Assembly: GCF_017354985.1 (NCBI RefSeq)
Contig: NZ_CP071501.1
Span: 1,879,501 to 1,943,500, forward strand
Origin: Shewanella cyperi
Lineage (GTDB): Bacteria > Pseudomonadota > Gammaproteobacteria > Enterobacterales > Shewanellaceae
Direction of reading: 5' to 3'
Length of the DNA: 64,000 bases
Both the position numbers and the translations under genes were made by a program. A model generated the notes under the pieces. The model did not search any database and was not told where the DNA came from. It was given only the letters and a program-made list of their open reading frames with translations. How positions within the stretch are numbered: the first letter of the stretch is position 1; every line of letters starts with the position of its first letter. Below are positions 18,560 through 27,205 of this stretch, piece by piece.

Positions 18560-20095
18560 TTAACTGCTGACCTCAATCACATCCACATAGAGCTTCAGCA
18601 TTTGCCCAGGTTTAAGGTATTTGTCCTCGCCAAGGCCGTTCCAGCTGATGAGATCGGCCACCTTGACCTTGAATTTTTTGGCGATACGGGCCAGAGAATC
18701 ACCGCTGCGCACCTTATAGTTGACCGTGCGCAACCTGTCTGCCGCAGTGTTGCTCTGCTGCCACAGCACCAGGGTCTGGCCCGGTCTGACCGTGCCCTTG
18801 GCATCCAGACGATTCCACTTGATCAGTTGCTTGACGCTGGTCTTATGCTGCTTGGCTATCAGCCACAGGGAATCCCCATTTCTGACCTTGTATTCCAACC
18901 TGACCTTGCCTTTGGGCTTGCTTGCAAGCTGTGGCAAGGGCTGGGTTTCGGCCCGGGCCGAGGCGGGCACCATCAGGTGTTTACCGGCGCGGATCTGATT
19001 GCTTTCCAACTGGTTCAGCGACTTGATAACCGCCGCCGTGGTGTGAAACCTGTCAGCTATGGTGCTCAGGCTGTCACCGGGTTTGATTTTATACCTGAGC
19101 CAACTGATGCGCTCGTCTGCCGGAATCGCGGCCAATGCTCCGGCGACTTCGTCGGCCCTGTCCACCGGCAGAACCAGCTTGTGGGGGCCCTTGGGCGGCG
19201 TGGCCCAGCGATTGAAACCTGGGTTAAGGGCCTGCAATTCGCCAAGACTCATGTCGGCGGCTTCTGCCACCAGAGCCAAATCAATTTGGCTGCCGACATC
19301 AACAACCTTGATGGTCGCCTCGTTGGCGATGGGCGCCAGGGAAATACCATAATCGTCACTGTGACGGATAACGTCGGCCAGGGCCAACAGCTGAGGAACG
19401 TAACGCTCGGTTTCGGTTGGCAAGCTCAGAGACCAGAAGTCGGTTGCCAAACCTTTCTTTTTATTACGCTGCACCGCGCTCAGTACCCGGCCTTCGCCCG
19501 TGTTGTAGGCGGCAATGGCATAAAGCCAGTTGTTGCCGGTTTTGCGATACAGGTATTCCATCATGTCCAGTGCCGCCAGTGTGGCTGCGGGCACGTCACG
19601 ACGACCGTCATACCACCAGTTCATCTTGAGCCCGAAGTAGCGGGCCATGGGAGTGGTAAATTGCCACAGTCCCGAGGCGGCGCCATGGGAATAGGCCATG
19701 GGATCGAATGCGCTCTCAACGATCGGCAAGAGTGCCAGTTCCAGCGGCAGACCGCGTTTGTCGAGTTCTTCAACGATGAAATGCAGATAGGGTTCGGCGC
19801 GGGCCGAGACCTGCTCCAAATGCTTGGGATGCTTGCGATACCAATTGCGGTAGTCATTGACCCGTTTGATGTCGGGAACCGGCAGGGCCATGCCGTCCCT
19901 GAGTCTTTGCCACACATCGGAAGCGGCCACAGGAAAGCGGATTTCTTCCGGTTGGATCTCAACCTTGGCAGTTGATCCCTGTAGCTGAATGTCTTCTTCG
20001 GTATCGCGGGCGTCGTTTTTGCCCGACAAATCAAGTGATTGGCAACCGCCGAGCAGGAACAGACTTCCTGCCAATAGATAACAAGATACTCGCAT
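18560..20095 (-). CDS. mltD: Membrane-bound lytic murein transglycosylase D with three LysM domains
   Basis: 511 aa from ATG 20095 (a TTG four codons upstream is an alternative). Lipoprotein signal with LLGGC lipobox. The SLT catalytic domain carries Glu127 in LLPIVESAFDP, then SGLWQFTTPMARYFGL and AYNTGEGRV. Three LysM peptidoglycan-binding repeats follow, beginning YKIKPGDSLSTIA, YKVRNGDSLWLIA and YKVRSGDSLARIA. It cleaves glycan strands from the outer-membrane side of the periplasm. E. coli MltD has two LysM repeats, so the third is a modest expansion. Divergent from nothing close; gloB lies 105 bp upstream on the same strand. Confidence 0.95.
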   Translation of the reverse strand: MRVSCYLLAGSLFLLGGCQSLDLSGKNDARDTEEDIQLQGSTAKVEIQPEEIRFPVAASDVWQRLRDGMALPVPDIKRVNDYRNWYRKHPKHLEQVSARAEPYLHFIVEELDKRGLPLELALLPIVESAFDPMAYSHGAASGLWQFTTPMARYFGLKMNWWYDGRRDVPAATLAALDMMEYLYRKTGNNWLYAIAAYNTGEGRVLSAVQRNKKKGLATDFWSLSLPTETERYVPQLLALADVIRHSDDYGISLAPIANEATIKVVDVGSQIDLALVAEAADMSLGELQALNPGFNRWATPPKGPHKLVLPVDRADEVAGALAAIPADERISWLRYKIKPGDSLSTIADRFHTTAAVIKSLNQLESNQIRAGKHLMVPASARAETQPLPQLASKPKGKVRLEYKVRNGDSLWLIAKQHKTSVKQLIKWNRLDAKGTVRPGQTLVLWQQSNTAADRLRTVNYKVRSGDSLARIAKKFKVKVADLISWNGLGEDKYLKPGQMLKLYVDVIEVSS

Positions 20096-20199
20096 TGAAA
20101 ATGGCAACCCTCATTTATGGCGACAAAATTGTCACCGGCCCTCCTTATGGAAAGCTTTGTTTATTGTTTGTTCAGAAGGCGGCTATTCTAAATCAGTTT

Positions 20200-21006
20200 T
20201 CAGAAGATGTCTTTCCATTGGCGCAAAAGTGCCAGGGTGTGCACATCATCCTTGGGCTTTATACCGCTGTGGTGGGCGACGGCAGCACGAATGCTGTCTG
20301 TGCCGGTGCGCAGAAAGGGATTTATCGCAAGCTCCCTTGCCAGCGAGCTTGGCAGTGAAGGCAGTCCTTCGGAGCGTTGCTGTTTTACCCAGTCGGCGTA
20401 GTCGGCGAGTGCGGTATTTTGGGGCTCTGCTGTCAGGGCAAATTTGAGATTGGCCTCTGTGTATTCGTGGGTACAAAACACCCGGGTATCGCCTGGCAGG
20501 GCCTCGAGCTTGGCAAGGGATTCATGGAGCTGTGCCGCTGTGCCTTCAAAAAGCCGGCCGCAACCGGCGCTGAACAGGGTATCGCCACAGAAAAGTGCAT
20601 CGCCTATCAGAAAGGCAATGTGGTCAAGAGTGTGGCCGGGAACCTCCAGTACCTTTATTGCTGTAGCTGTGTCGCCCTCGGAAATCGATCCTAAATGAAG
20701 CGAGTCACCTTCGCTGACCCTTTCACTGACGTTTGCGATGGCGGGATTTCGGGGCCCGATCACCCGAATTTTGTGGCCGCCCTGAGTGTTGGAGGCATAG
20801 TCCAGCAAGGCTTCAATGCCGCCGGTATGATCCCAGTGATGGTGGGTAACCAGTATGCCTTCCAGTGTCAGTCCCCTGGCTGCCAGTTCGGTAATGACAG
20901 GTGCAGCATCCCCCGGATCGACCACCCAGGCGATTGAGCTGCCGGCGCGATTTAACAGCCAGATATAGTTATCCTTGAATGCGGGAATAGGGTAGACCTG
21001 CAACAT
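20200..21006 (-). CDS. gloB: Hydroxyacylglutathione hydrolase (glyoxalase II)
   Basis: 268 aa, slightly longer than E. coli GloB (251 aa). Starts MLQVYPIPAFKDNYIW, as in the family. The metallo-beta-lactamase motif THHHWDH gives metal ligands His55, His57, Asp59 and His60; later FCGDTLFSAGCGR and VFCTHEYTEANLKFAL supply the remaining ligands and glutathione-binding residues. It hydrolyses S-lactoylglutathione to lactate and glutathione in methylglyoxal detoxification, cytoplasm. Divergent from yafS, as in enterobacteria. Confidence 0.96.
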   Translation of the reverse strand: MLQVYPIPAFKDNYIWLLNRAGSSIAWVVDPGDAAPVITELAARGLTLEGILVTHHHWDHTGGIEALLDYASNTQGGHKIRVIGPRNPAIANVSERVSEGDSLHLGSISEGDTATAIKVLEVPGHTLDHIAFLIGDALFCGDTLFSAGCGRLFEGTAAQLHESLAKLEALPGDTRVFCTHEYTEANLKFALTAEPQNTALADYADWVKQQRSEGLPSLPSSLARELAINPFLRTGTDSIRAAVAHHSGIKPKDDVHTLALLRQWKDIF

Positions 21007-21164
21007 AGGGGCGTCCTGTTTTTTCTGCTTCTGACTGTCAGTGTACCCAGCGCAGACTGCGCAGCCAAGCGTATGTTATCTGTAGATTTGTGATTAGACG
21101 GGGTTAGCGAAGCCGTCCCTATGGGGTATGCTTGAGACTAACAGGAACCACAGGGACAGAATTC

Positions 21165-21878
21165 ATGTCGCTCAGCCCGGCGCATTGGCAACAACTTCCG
21201 GCACAACCCATGCTGCAACAGGCGGTCGAGCGCGCCCTGTCTGCCTGGTGGCCCAGGGTGTTCGGCTACCATTTGCTGAAACTCGGCCCCCTGAGCAGTC
21301 ATCTCGACAGTCGAGCCTGCACCATAGCACACCAGATCCGTATCCATCCCGGCGACAATGCCGGCCTGGTGGCAGACTATGGCCAATTGCCGTTGAAAAA
21401 TGCCTGTATCGATGCGGTGCTGATGAACATGCTGCTGGAGTTCGAGGCCAATCCCTATCAAATCCTGCGTGAAACCGACCGGGTGCTGATCAGCGGTGGC
21501 TATCTGTTTATCATAGGGTTCAACCCCTTGAGCACGGCGTTTATGGGTAAGCTCCTGCCGCGGTATCGGGAGCAATTGCCCTGGTGTGGCCATTTCTTTT
21601 TGCCGTCGCGGATCCGCGATTGGCTGGGGCTGCTGGGCTATCAGGTGTTGGCCGATGAACGCTTTTTCTACCACCCCCTAATCGGCAGCCCCGACAGGTT
21701 TGGATTCTGGCAGGAATCCCTGGAGGCCTGGCTGCCGGGCGCAGGCAGTCTGTACATGCTGGTGGCGCGCAAATTGGATTCGCCGCTGACACCCATAATG
21801 GAAAAACGCCGGGTGCGGCAACCCAAATGGTCCACCGCCACCACGGCGGGGCGTGCCGGCAGGGTTCAGGAGCCATGA
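21165..21878 (+). CDS. yafS: SAM-dependent methyltransferase YafS-like
   Basis: 237 aa from ATG 21165 (AGGGACA just upstream). Class I methyltransferase fold: after the nucleotide-binding region come DYGQLPLKNACIDAVLMNMLLEFE and ILRETDRVLISGGYLFIIGFNP, the UbiE/methyltransferase-11 pattern. The glycine-rich motif I is poorly conserved. Position between gloB and rnhA is the same as yafS in E. coli, supporting orthology; the substrate is unknown. Its stop overlaps the start of a LysR gene. Confidence 0.82.
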   Translation: MSLSPAHWQQLPAQPMLQQAVERALSAWWPRVFGYHLLKLGPLSSHLDSRACTIAHQIRIHPGDNAGLVADYGQLPLKNACIDAVLMNMLLEFEANPYQILRETDRVLISGGYLFIIGFNPLSTAFMGKLLPRYREQLPWCGHFFLPSRIRDWLGLLGYQVLADERFFYHPLIGSPDRFGFWQESLEAWLPGAGSLYMLVARKLDSPLTPIMEKRRVRQPKWSTATTAGRAGRVQEP

Positions 21879-22777
21879 GAGTTACCCTCAAGCAGCTCAG
21901 TGTCTTTGAAGCCATAGCCACCTCGGGTCAGGTGGCCAAGGCCGCCGAACGTCTGGGCTTGTCCGGGCCTGCGGCGTCTATGGCCTTGGGGGAGCTTGAA
22001 AAACAACTCAATACCCGCCTGTTCGAGCGGGTCGGCAATAGGCTGCGGCTCAATGCCCAGGGCAGCCAGCTGCTGCCGCTGGCGAGCGATCTGTTGGCGC
22101 GGGCCGAACAATTGGAGCAGGTTTTTTGCGGCAGCCATGCCATTCAGGGTGAACTCAAGGTCAGTGCCAGCACCACCATTGGCAATTACCTGCTGGCACG
22201 GGCGGCGGTGGCATTTGGTCAGCAACACACGGATGCCATGGTAGATGTGGCCATTCACAACACCAGCCAGGTAATTACTGAGGTGGCGGAGTTCCAGGCC
22301 GAACTGGGGTTTATCGAGGGGCACTGCGTTGACAGGCGCCTTAATGTCAGCCCCTGGCTCAGTGACAATCTCAAGGTGTTTTGTCATCCGGCCCATCCGC
22401 TGGCGGGTAAAACCGTCAGCGCAGCGGAAGTGGCCCAAATGCCCTGGGTGCTGCGGGAAGAGGGCTCGGGTACCCGGGAGTATTTCGTCAATGCGGCCCA
22501 CAGTTTGGGGATCCATCCCCAGGCCCGTTATTGTTTCAGCACGGCAGATGCCATCAAGCTGGCGGTAAAGCAGGGGGCCGGCCTGGGAGTCTTGTCTGAA
22601 TTGGCGCTGGAGCGGGAATTGCTGCGCCGGGAGCTGGCGCTGGTGGATATTGCCGAGCTGTCACTGTCGCGCCAGTTCTTCCTTATCAGTCACAGAGGCC
22701 GCAGCCGCACGGCACTGGCCCAGACCTTTGTGACTTTTTGCCAGAACTTCTTCAATATTCCTCAGGCACCGGGCTGA
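21875..22777 (+). CDS. LysR-type regulator (YeiE/CysB-like)
   Basis: 300 aa from ATG 21875, with CAGGAG upstream and ATGA overlap with yafS. N-terminal winged HTH ([31 protein letters not shown]...) and a C-terminal co-inducer domain ([39 protein letters not shown]) resembling YeiE-type LysR proteins. Target genes unknown. It is placed inside the otherwise conserved gloB-yafS-rnhA-dnaQ block, and its 3' end overlaps the 3' end of convergent rnhA by 16 bp. Confidence 0.9.
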   Translation: MRVTLKQLSVFEAIATSGQVAKAAERLGLSGPAASMALGELEKQLNTRLFERVGNRLRLNAQGSQLLPLASDLLARAEQLEQVFCGSHAIQGELKVSASTTIGNYLLARAAVAFGQQHTDAMVDVAIHNTSQVITEVAEFQAELGFIEGHCVDRRLNVSPWLSDNLKVFCHPAHPLAGKTVSAAEVAQMPWVLREEGSGTREYFVNAAHSLGIHPQARYCFSTADAIKLAVKQGAGLGVLSELALERELLRRELALVDIAELSLSRQFFLISHRGRSRTALAQTFVTFCQNFFNIPQAPG

Positions 22778-23238
22778 TAGCCCGTATCCTGGGCCACTGG
22801 GTTGGCTTCGGCAGCCTGGCGTGCCAGGGTGTCGCAGCGCTCGTTTTCCTCGTGTCCTGCATGGCCCTTGACCCAGCGCCAATCGATATGGTGCCCCTGG
22901 CAGGCCTTGTCCAGTCGCTGCCAGAGATCGACATTTTTCACCGGGGTTTTGCTGGCTGTCACCCAACCCTTTTTCTTCCAGCCGTGGATCCATTGGGTAA
23001 TGCCCTGACGCATATACTGACTGTCGCTGGTCAGTATCACCCGGCAGGGTTCCTTGAGGCTTTCCAGGGCAATAATGGGGCCCAGCAGCTCCATACGGTT
23101 ATTGGTGGTAAGGGCAAAACCACCGGAAAGCTCCTTGAGGTGCTGTTTGTATTTCATCACTATTCCATATCCACCGGGACCGGGATTGCCAAGACAGGAG
23201 CCATCGGTGTAGATCTGGATCAGTTTCAGTTCAGTCAT
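22762..23238 (-). CDS. rnhA: Ribonuclease HI
   Basis: 158 aa from ATG 23238; the longer open frame upstream is antisense to dnaQ. The DEDD active site is complete: Asp12 ([14 protein letters not shown]), Glu50 (NNRMEL), Asp72 (TSDSQYM) and Asp136 (ERCDTLA), with His126 in [10 protein letters not shown]. It degrades RNA in RNA-DNA hybrids, removing Okazaki primers and R-loops. Divergent from dnaQ over 72 bp, the classic arrangement in gammaproteobacteria, where the two promoters overlap. Confidence 0.97.
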   Translation of the reverse strand: MTELKLIQIYTDGSCLGNPGPGGYGIVMKYKQHLKELSGGFALTTNNRMELLGPIIALESLKEPCRVILTSDSQYMRQGITQWIHGWKKKGWVTASKTPVKNVDLWQRLDKACQGHHIDWRWVKGHAGHEENERCDTLARQAAEANPVAQDTGYQPGA

Positions 23239-23310
23239 CAAGTTGATACCATAGTCAAAATGCACGGCGAGTATAACCTCAATTGCCCCCCAAAAGGCGA
23301 GTAAAATCCT

Positions 23311-24039
23311 ATGAATATCATTTCTTCTGCCGAGCGGCAGATCATCCTGGATACCGAAACCACGGGTATGAACCAAGGGGCCGGAGCGGTTTATCTGGGA
23401 CACAGGATCATCGAAATAGGCTGCGTCGAGGTCATTAACCGTCGCCTCACCGGGCGCTATTTCCACCAGTACATCAATCCCGGTCAAGCCATTGACGAGG
23501 AAGCGATACAGGTTCACGGCATCACCAATGAAAGGGTGGCCAATGAACCCAGGTTTCACGAAATCGCCGGTGAATTTATCGAGTTTATCCGCGGCGCCGA
23601 ACTGGTGGCACACAATGCCTCGTTCGACATGAGCTTTATCAACCACGAGTTCTCCATGCTCAGCCCCAAAGGGCCCGTGGTGACGGATATCTGCGAGGTG
23701 CTGGACTCGCTGGCCATAGCCAAGTTTTTGCATCCCGGGCAAAAGAATAACCTGGACGCCCTGTGTAAACGCTATGGCATAGATAACTCCCGCCGCGAAT
23801 ACCACGGCGCTTTGCTCGACGCCGAGATCCTGGCCGACGTTTACCTGATTATGACCGGCGGCCAGACCAAGTTTAATCTGGTGGAAGAGCAGGCCGGACA
23901 ACAGGAAGGCGGCATAGTGCGTCTGCCACAAAATCGTCCCGCCCTTAAAGTGATCGCCGCATCGGCCGATGAACTGAGTAACCATGAACAACGACTTGAT
24001 TTGGTGGCCAAATCAGGGAAATGCCTCTGGCGGGGATAA
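23311..24039 (+). CDS. dnaQ: DNA polymerase III epsilon subunit (proofreading exonuclease)
   Basis: 242 aa, matching E. coli (243 aa). Exonuclease motifs: ExoI LDTETTGM (Asp14, Glu16), Exo[14 protein letters not shown] and Exo[18 protein letters not shown]. The C-terminal tail after a linker binds the alpha subunit. Removes misinserted nucleotides during replication. Followed 9 bp later by the TIGR03503 gene, so probably co-transcribed. Confidence 0.97.
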   Translation: MNIISSAERQIILDTETTGMNQGAGAVYLGHRIIEIGCVEVINRRLTGRYFHQYINPGQAIDEEAIQVHGITNERVANEPRFHEIAGEFIEFIRGAELVAHNASFDMSFINHEFSMLSPKGPVVTDICEVLDSLAIAKFLHPGQKNNLDALCKRYGIDNSRREYHGALLDAEILADVYLIMTGGQTKFNLVEEQAGQQEGGIVRLPQNRPALKVIAASADELSNHEQRLDLVAKSGKCLWRG

Positions 24040-24048
24040 AGCCATAAC

Positions 24049-25341
24049 ATGACCTCACGACTCTTAAGCGTTTTGCTCTTTGCCCTGTGCTGCCTGACGG
24101 CCAGGGCCGATGTCGTGCCCAAGGAGCAGGCATCCGAGCTCAAGAACCGTTTTCGCATCGATCACATGGTGGATGAACTGACCCTGGTGGTGCAGCGGGA
24201 GTACGGCTCGGCACCTGTGATAGTCGTGCAGCCGGACGGCAGTAAATGGTATGCGAGCCGCCATCCGCAGGAGGTGAAGTGGGTGGATGGGATCACGGGT
24301 GACATTATCACCATACCCCAGCCCCAACCCGGTCCCTGGCAGCTGCTGGGCAGGGTCGTCAAAGGCTCCAGGATCCTCAAGGTCAGTAAGCTCAACATAG
24401 AAGTTGACCCTTTACCCCAACCCCTGTTCCAGGGGGAGCGCATCAAGGTGGTGGCCAAGTTGATGGGCGATGAGCAGCGATTGCGTATGCCCGGATTGGA
24501 CTACCTGGTGGAATGGACCGCCCGATTTGTCAGCGATCATCAACCCGGCGATGAGAACTTTGCCGCCGGCACTGTCACCGTCGGCAGTTATAAGGATGAT
24601 GGTGAGGCATTGGATGAGCGCCCGGACGATGGGGTATTCACCGGTGACATTAACCTCAATCAACCCTGGGGCCGTTATGAATTCCAGGTGCGGGCCCGTA
24701 ACAATGTGTTTGAGCGTGAGCTCGAAATGCCCTTCGTGCTGTCACCCATGCCGGTCAGCGCCAGAATGCTCGATCCCGAAGATCCCCAAAGCGGCCACTA
24801 CCAGATGGAGCTGAATGTGGACGACACCCAACTGCGATTGGAAGATACCCATTTTGAATTCGAAATGGTGGGGCCGGCAGGGTTGCAATTGCCGGTCAGC
24901 ATGCATGGCATGCCTGCTTCAAAGGCTGTATTGGATTTGCCCGTGGTCAGTCTGTTTGGCAGTTATCGCCTCAAGGGCCAGGTCTTTTCCACCAGTACCA
25001 CAGGACGCGAACTGGTGATCAAGCTGCCGGAAATGTTTTTTAACCTGATTGAGCCTCCGGCCCCGCCCCCGAGTCCGGAAGAATTGGCCGCCCGGGCAGC
25101 TGCGGCCGCGGCACTGGCCGAGGAGCAGGCGAGGGCAGTTGCCATCAAGTGGATCATAGCTATCAATATTGTGCTGCTGGTGTTGGGTATAGTGGGCATC
25201 ATTTTCTGGCGTAAACGTCAGGCCATGTTGATGGCGCTGGCTGCAGCTGAGGCCAAGTTACAGGAAGAAAAGGCAGCCAAGCAGACCAAGTCCAATACCG
25301 AACTGCTGGATGAAATTGACCTGACCATGCCGGAAGACTGA
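24049..25341 (+). CDS. TIGR03503-family exported membrane protein
   Basis: 430 aa. Signal peptide (SRLLSVLLFALCCLTARAD), a large periplasmic beta-rich region, an Ala/Glu-rich helix (about 345-365) and one C-terminal membrane helix (IIAINIVLLVLGIVGIIFW) with a short cytoplasmic tail rich in Lys/Glu. The length, topology and position after dnaQ fit the TIGR03503 family known from Shewanella and Vibrio relatives. No function is assigned to that family. The domain with DDGEALDERPDDGVFTGDI looks like a calcium-binding or Ig-like beta repeat, but that is inference. Confidence 0.8.
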   Translation: MTSRLLSVLLFALCCLTARADVVPKEQASELKNRFRIDHMVDELTLVVQREYGSAPVIVVQPDGSKWYASRHPQEVKWVDGITGDIITIPQPQPGPWQLLGRVVKGSRILKVSKLNIEVDPLPQPLFQGERIKVVAKLMGDEQRLRMPGLDYLVEWTARFVSDHQPGDENFAAGTVTVGSYKDDGEALDERPDDGVFTGDINLNQPWGRYEFQVRARNNVFERELEMPFVLSPMPVSARMLDPEDPQSGHYQMELNVDDTQLRLEDTHFEFEMVGPAGLQLPVSMHGMPASKAVLDLPVVSLFGSYRLKGQVFSTSTTGRELVIKLPEMFFNLIEPPAPPPSPEELAARAAAAAALAEEQARAVAIKWIIAINIVLLVLGIVGIIFWRKRQAMLMALAAAEAKLQEEKAAKQTKSNTELLDEIDLTMPED

Positions 25342-25431
25342 GTGATTTAATTGGAATTTCACTGAGCTAAGAGACACTCTTGGGCGCTGGTTAAAAAATG
25401 ACTGATTGATTCGGCCTTGAACAAAAAGCCG

Positions 25432-25461
25432 TTGACCTGAGTTGGCGCTCATTTGTAATAT
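25432..25461 (+). promoter_or_regulatory. tRNA-Asp promoter
   Basis: TTGACC (25432-25437), 18-bp spacer, TAATAT (25456-25461), then a GC-rich discriminator and the tRNA 14 bp later, which is typical of stable-RNA promoters. Confidence 0.6.
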
Positions 25462-25475
25462 TGCCGCCATCGAGT

Positions 25476-25552
25476 GGAGCGGTAGTTCAGTTGGTTAGAA
25501 TACCGGCCTGTCACGCCGGGGGTCGCGGGTTCGAGTCCCGTCCGCTCCGCCA
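25476..25552 (+). tRNA. tRNA-Asp (anticodon GTC)
   Basis: 77 nt including encoded CCA. Acceptor GGAGCGG pairs with CCGCTCC; D-arm AGTTCAGTTGGTTAGA, anticodon loop CTGTCAC with GTC, and T-arm GGGTTCGAGTCCC are all present. Single tRNA, not in an array. Confidence 0.98.
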
Positions 25553-25562
25553 CTACATTAAA

Positions 25563-25588
25563 CCTCACAATTGCTTGTGGGGTTTTTT
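25563..25588 (+). terminator. Terminator after tRNA-Asp
   Basis: CCTCACAA-TTGC-TTGTGGGG followed by TTTTTT: 8-bp stem with one G-T pair and tetraloop, 10 bp past the tRNA. Confidence 0.92.
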
Positions 25589-25716
25589 GTTTTATCCCTC
25601 CTCAAAAATGCCTCCCATTTGCGGCTCAAATACCATTCCCACTATCCTTCTCTAATTGCTGGCATGTTCCGGACCATTGATATTCTTTTTTAGCTGCTAC
25701 GCTGTTATTACCTGAG

Positions 25717-25757
25717 CGGCAGTAACTCGGAATGCATGGCGTTGCTGCTTACTGCCG
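25717..25757. promoter_or_regulatory. Inverted repeat upstream of the lipocalin gene
   Basis: Perfect 9-bp arms CGGCAGTAA and TTACTGCCG separated by 23 nt, about 50 bp before the lipocalin start. Could be an operator or a leader hairpin; no known regulator matched. Confidence 0.35.
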
Positions 25758-25807
25758 TGAGAGCATACTGTCCTGAATGCTGATGTGAATGAGGCCTGGA
25801 GGTGTGG

Positions 25808-26332
25808 ATGAAAAAACTGCTGCTGATTATTGTTTCCATCGTTCTTTACGGTTGTTTGGGTATGCCGCCAACGGTTACGCCGGTGACCGGATTCAATTTG
25901 AATCACTACTTGGGTAAATGGTATGAAATCGCCCGCTTGGATCACTCATTCGAGCGCGGTTTAAGCCGGGTTACCGCTGAGTACAGTATTAACAGTGACG
26001 GCGGCGTAAGGGTGCTCAATCGGGGCTTTTCGGATGTCAAAAAACAATGGCAGGAGGCTGAAGGCAAGGCTTACTTTGTGAATTCAAAGGACGAAGGATA
26101 TTTGAAAGTGTCATTCTTTGGTCCGTTTTATGGTTCCTACGTGATTTTTGGACTGGATCATGACAACTATGATTACGCCTTTGTATCCGGGCCGAACACA
26201 GATTATTTATGGCTTTTAGCCAGAACCCCCACTGTTGATGCCGACGTCATTAAAAGATTTACAGAGATGTCGGCGCAACGCGGTTTTGACACCAGCCGTT
26301 TGATATTCGTTGAGCATACTCCATCCCAATGA
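25808..26332 (+). CDS. blc: Outer-membrane lipocalin Blc
   Basis: 174 aa from ATG 25808 with GGAGG just upstream (a GTG two codons earlier is in frame). Lipoprotein signal with LYGC lipobox. The lipocalin signature GKWYEIARLDHSFERGL follows at about residues 35-51, then a beta-barrel ending YLWLLARTP. Length and motifs match E. coli Blc (177 aa), an outer-membrane lipoprotein binding lysophospholipids, often stress- or stationary-phase-induced. First gene after tRNA-Asp in a run of small accessory genes. Confidence 0.93.
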   Translation: MKKLLLIIVSIVLYGCLGMPPTVTPVTGFNLNHYLGKWYEIARLDHSFERGLSRVTAEYSINSDGGVRVLNRGFSDVKKQWQEAEGKAYFVNSKDEGYLKVSFFGPFYGSYVIFGLDHDNYDYAFVSGPNTDYLWLLARTPTVDADVIKRFTEMSAQRGFDTSRLIFVEHTPSQ

Positions 26333-26403
26333 CGGAACGATACCGGCGTATTTGCGCAGGTCTTGCCGCCGATCTTATCTATCGCCTTGCTCTACATGGT
26401 ATT

Positions 26404-26579
26404 TTATGTTGCTGTCATATGATTGGCGGCTGATTGTCGTCACCGACAACGCTTGTTTTTAAGCACATTTGCTTTCGTTACGAGCGCAGGGGGTGTTAAG
26501 AGAGCTGGCGTCGTTAAAAGTGCAGGAGTCGTTATGATTGTCAGGACGTTACGTGAGAGACACCATTGGTCGCAGGAGC
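26404..26579 (+). repeat. Tandem duplication, unit 1 (176 bp)
   Basis: Direct repeat of the promoter region and first 15 codons of the downstream HTH gene. It abuts unit 2 exactly and differs from it at three positions by eye (26432 region T/C, TTTCG/TCTCG, GCAGG/GCGGG). Confidence 0.95.
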
Positions 26580-26638
26580 TTATGTTGCTGTCATATGATT
26601 GGCGGCTGACTGTCGTCACCGACAACGCTTGTTTTTAA
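26534..26638 (+). pseudogene. Truncated duplicate of HTH gene 5' end
   Basis: The first repeat unit carries the same start region (MIVRTLRERHHWSQE) but at the repeat junction it reads into unit 2 and ends after 19 unrelated residues, giving a 34-aa product without a complete HTH. It keeps its own upstream sequence, so it may still be transcribed and translated. Confidence 0.75.
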
Positions 26639-26755
26639 GCACATTTGCTCTCGTTACGAGCGCGGGGGGTGTTAAGAGAGCTGGCGTCGTTAAAAGTGCA
26701 GGAGTCGTTATGATTGTCAGGACGTTACGTGAGAGACACCATTGGTCGCAGGAGC
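26580..26755 (+). repeat. Tandem duplication, unit 2 (176 bp)
   Basis: Second copy, contiguous with unit 1; continues into the intact HTH reading frame at 26756. Confidence 0.95.
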
Positions 26756-27060
26756 AATTGGCGCAACTGTCAGGGTTAAGCTTACGTACCATACAGCGGG
26801 TTGAAGCCGGTAATAAGGCCAGCTTGGAAACGCTCAAGGCCCTTGCCTCTGTACTCGAAATCGATATATCGACGTTAACGGAGGAAGTGACTGTGATTGA
26901 TAAAGACGCGGATTATTGGAAAGCAGAACCAATCTATATTCGATGGCTGCTTTGGGGAGTGAATAAGCGTCCCAAAGAAATGGCGTACATTGAATATTTG
27001 CTGTTTGCTTATATCAGCGCCAAAGTGGTTGCCTACATGGACAGTAAGGGCTATTGGTAA
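26710..27060 (+). CDS. XRE-family HTH regulator with hydrophobic C-terminal domain
   Basis: 116 aa from ATG 26710. Residues 1-57 form a Cro/C1-type HTH (LRERHHWSQEQLAQLSGLSLRTIQRVEAG...ALASVLEIDISTL). The C-terminal part (about 72-116) is aromatic and partly hydrophobic (YIRWLLWGVNKRPKEMAYIEYLLFAYISAKVVAYM), so it may be membrane-associated or a ligand-binding helical pair. This HTH-plus-hydrophobic-tail arrangement occurs in small regulators of unknown target. Its promoter region and first 15 codons were tandemly duplicated, leaving the truncated copy upstream. Confidence 0.85.
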   Translation: MIVRTLRERHHWSQEQLAQLSGLSLRTIQRVEAGNKASLETLKALASVLEIDISTLTEEVTVIDKDADYWKAEPIYIRWLLWGVNKRPKEMAYIEYLLFAYISAKVVAYMDSKGYW

Positions 27061-27162
27061 GCCTAATTCGTCTGGCTCAGTTTAGATGATAAGCGCTACA
27101 CTGGGCCGTTGATTTATATTGACGCCGCTGTTGAGTATAACAACGGGCAGTAAGAACCGTTT

Positions 27163-27189
27163 GTTAAGAAAGTTAAGAAAGTTAAGAAA
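27163..27189 (+). repeat. Three 9-bp tandem repeats before the GFA gene
   Basis: GTTAAGAAA repeated three times exactly, ending 16 bp before the ATG and just before the AAAAAGGA ribosome site. Confidence 0.9.
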
Positions 27190-27205
27190 GTAAAAAAGGA
27201 AAATT

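Noticed and set aside
18602-19975. 457-aa plus-strand frame
   Set aside because: Antisense to mltD, whose SLT and LysM motifs are unambiguous.
22762-23991. 409-aa minus-strand frame containing RNase HI
   Set aside because: Only the part from 23238 matches RNase HI; the 5' part is antisense to dnaQ and has no family features.
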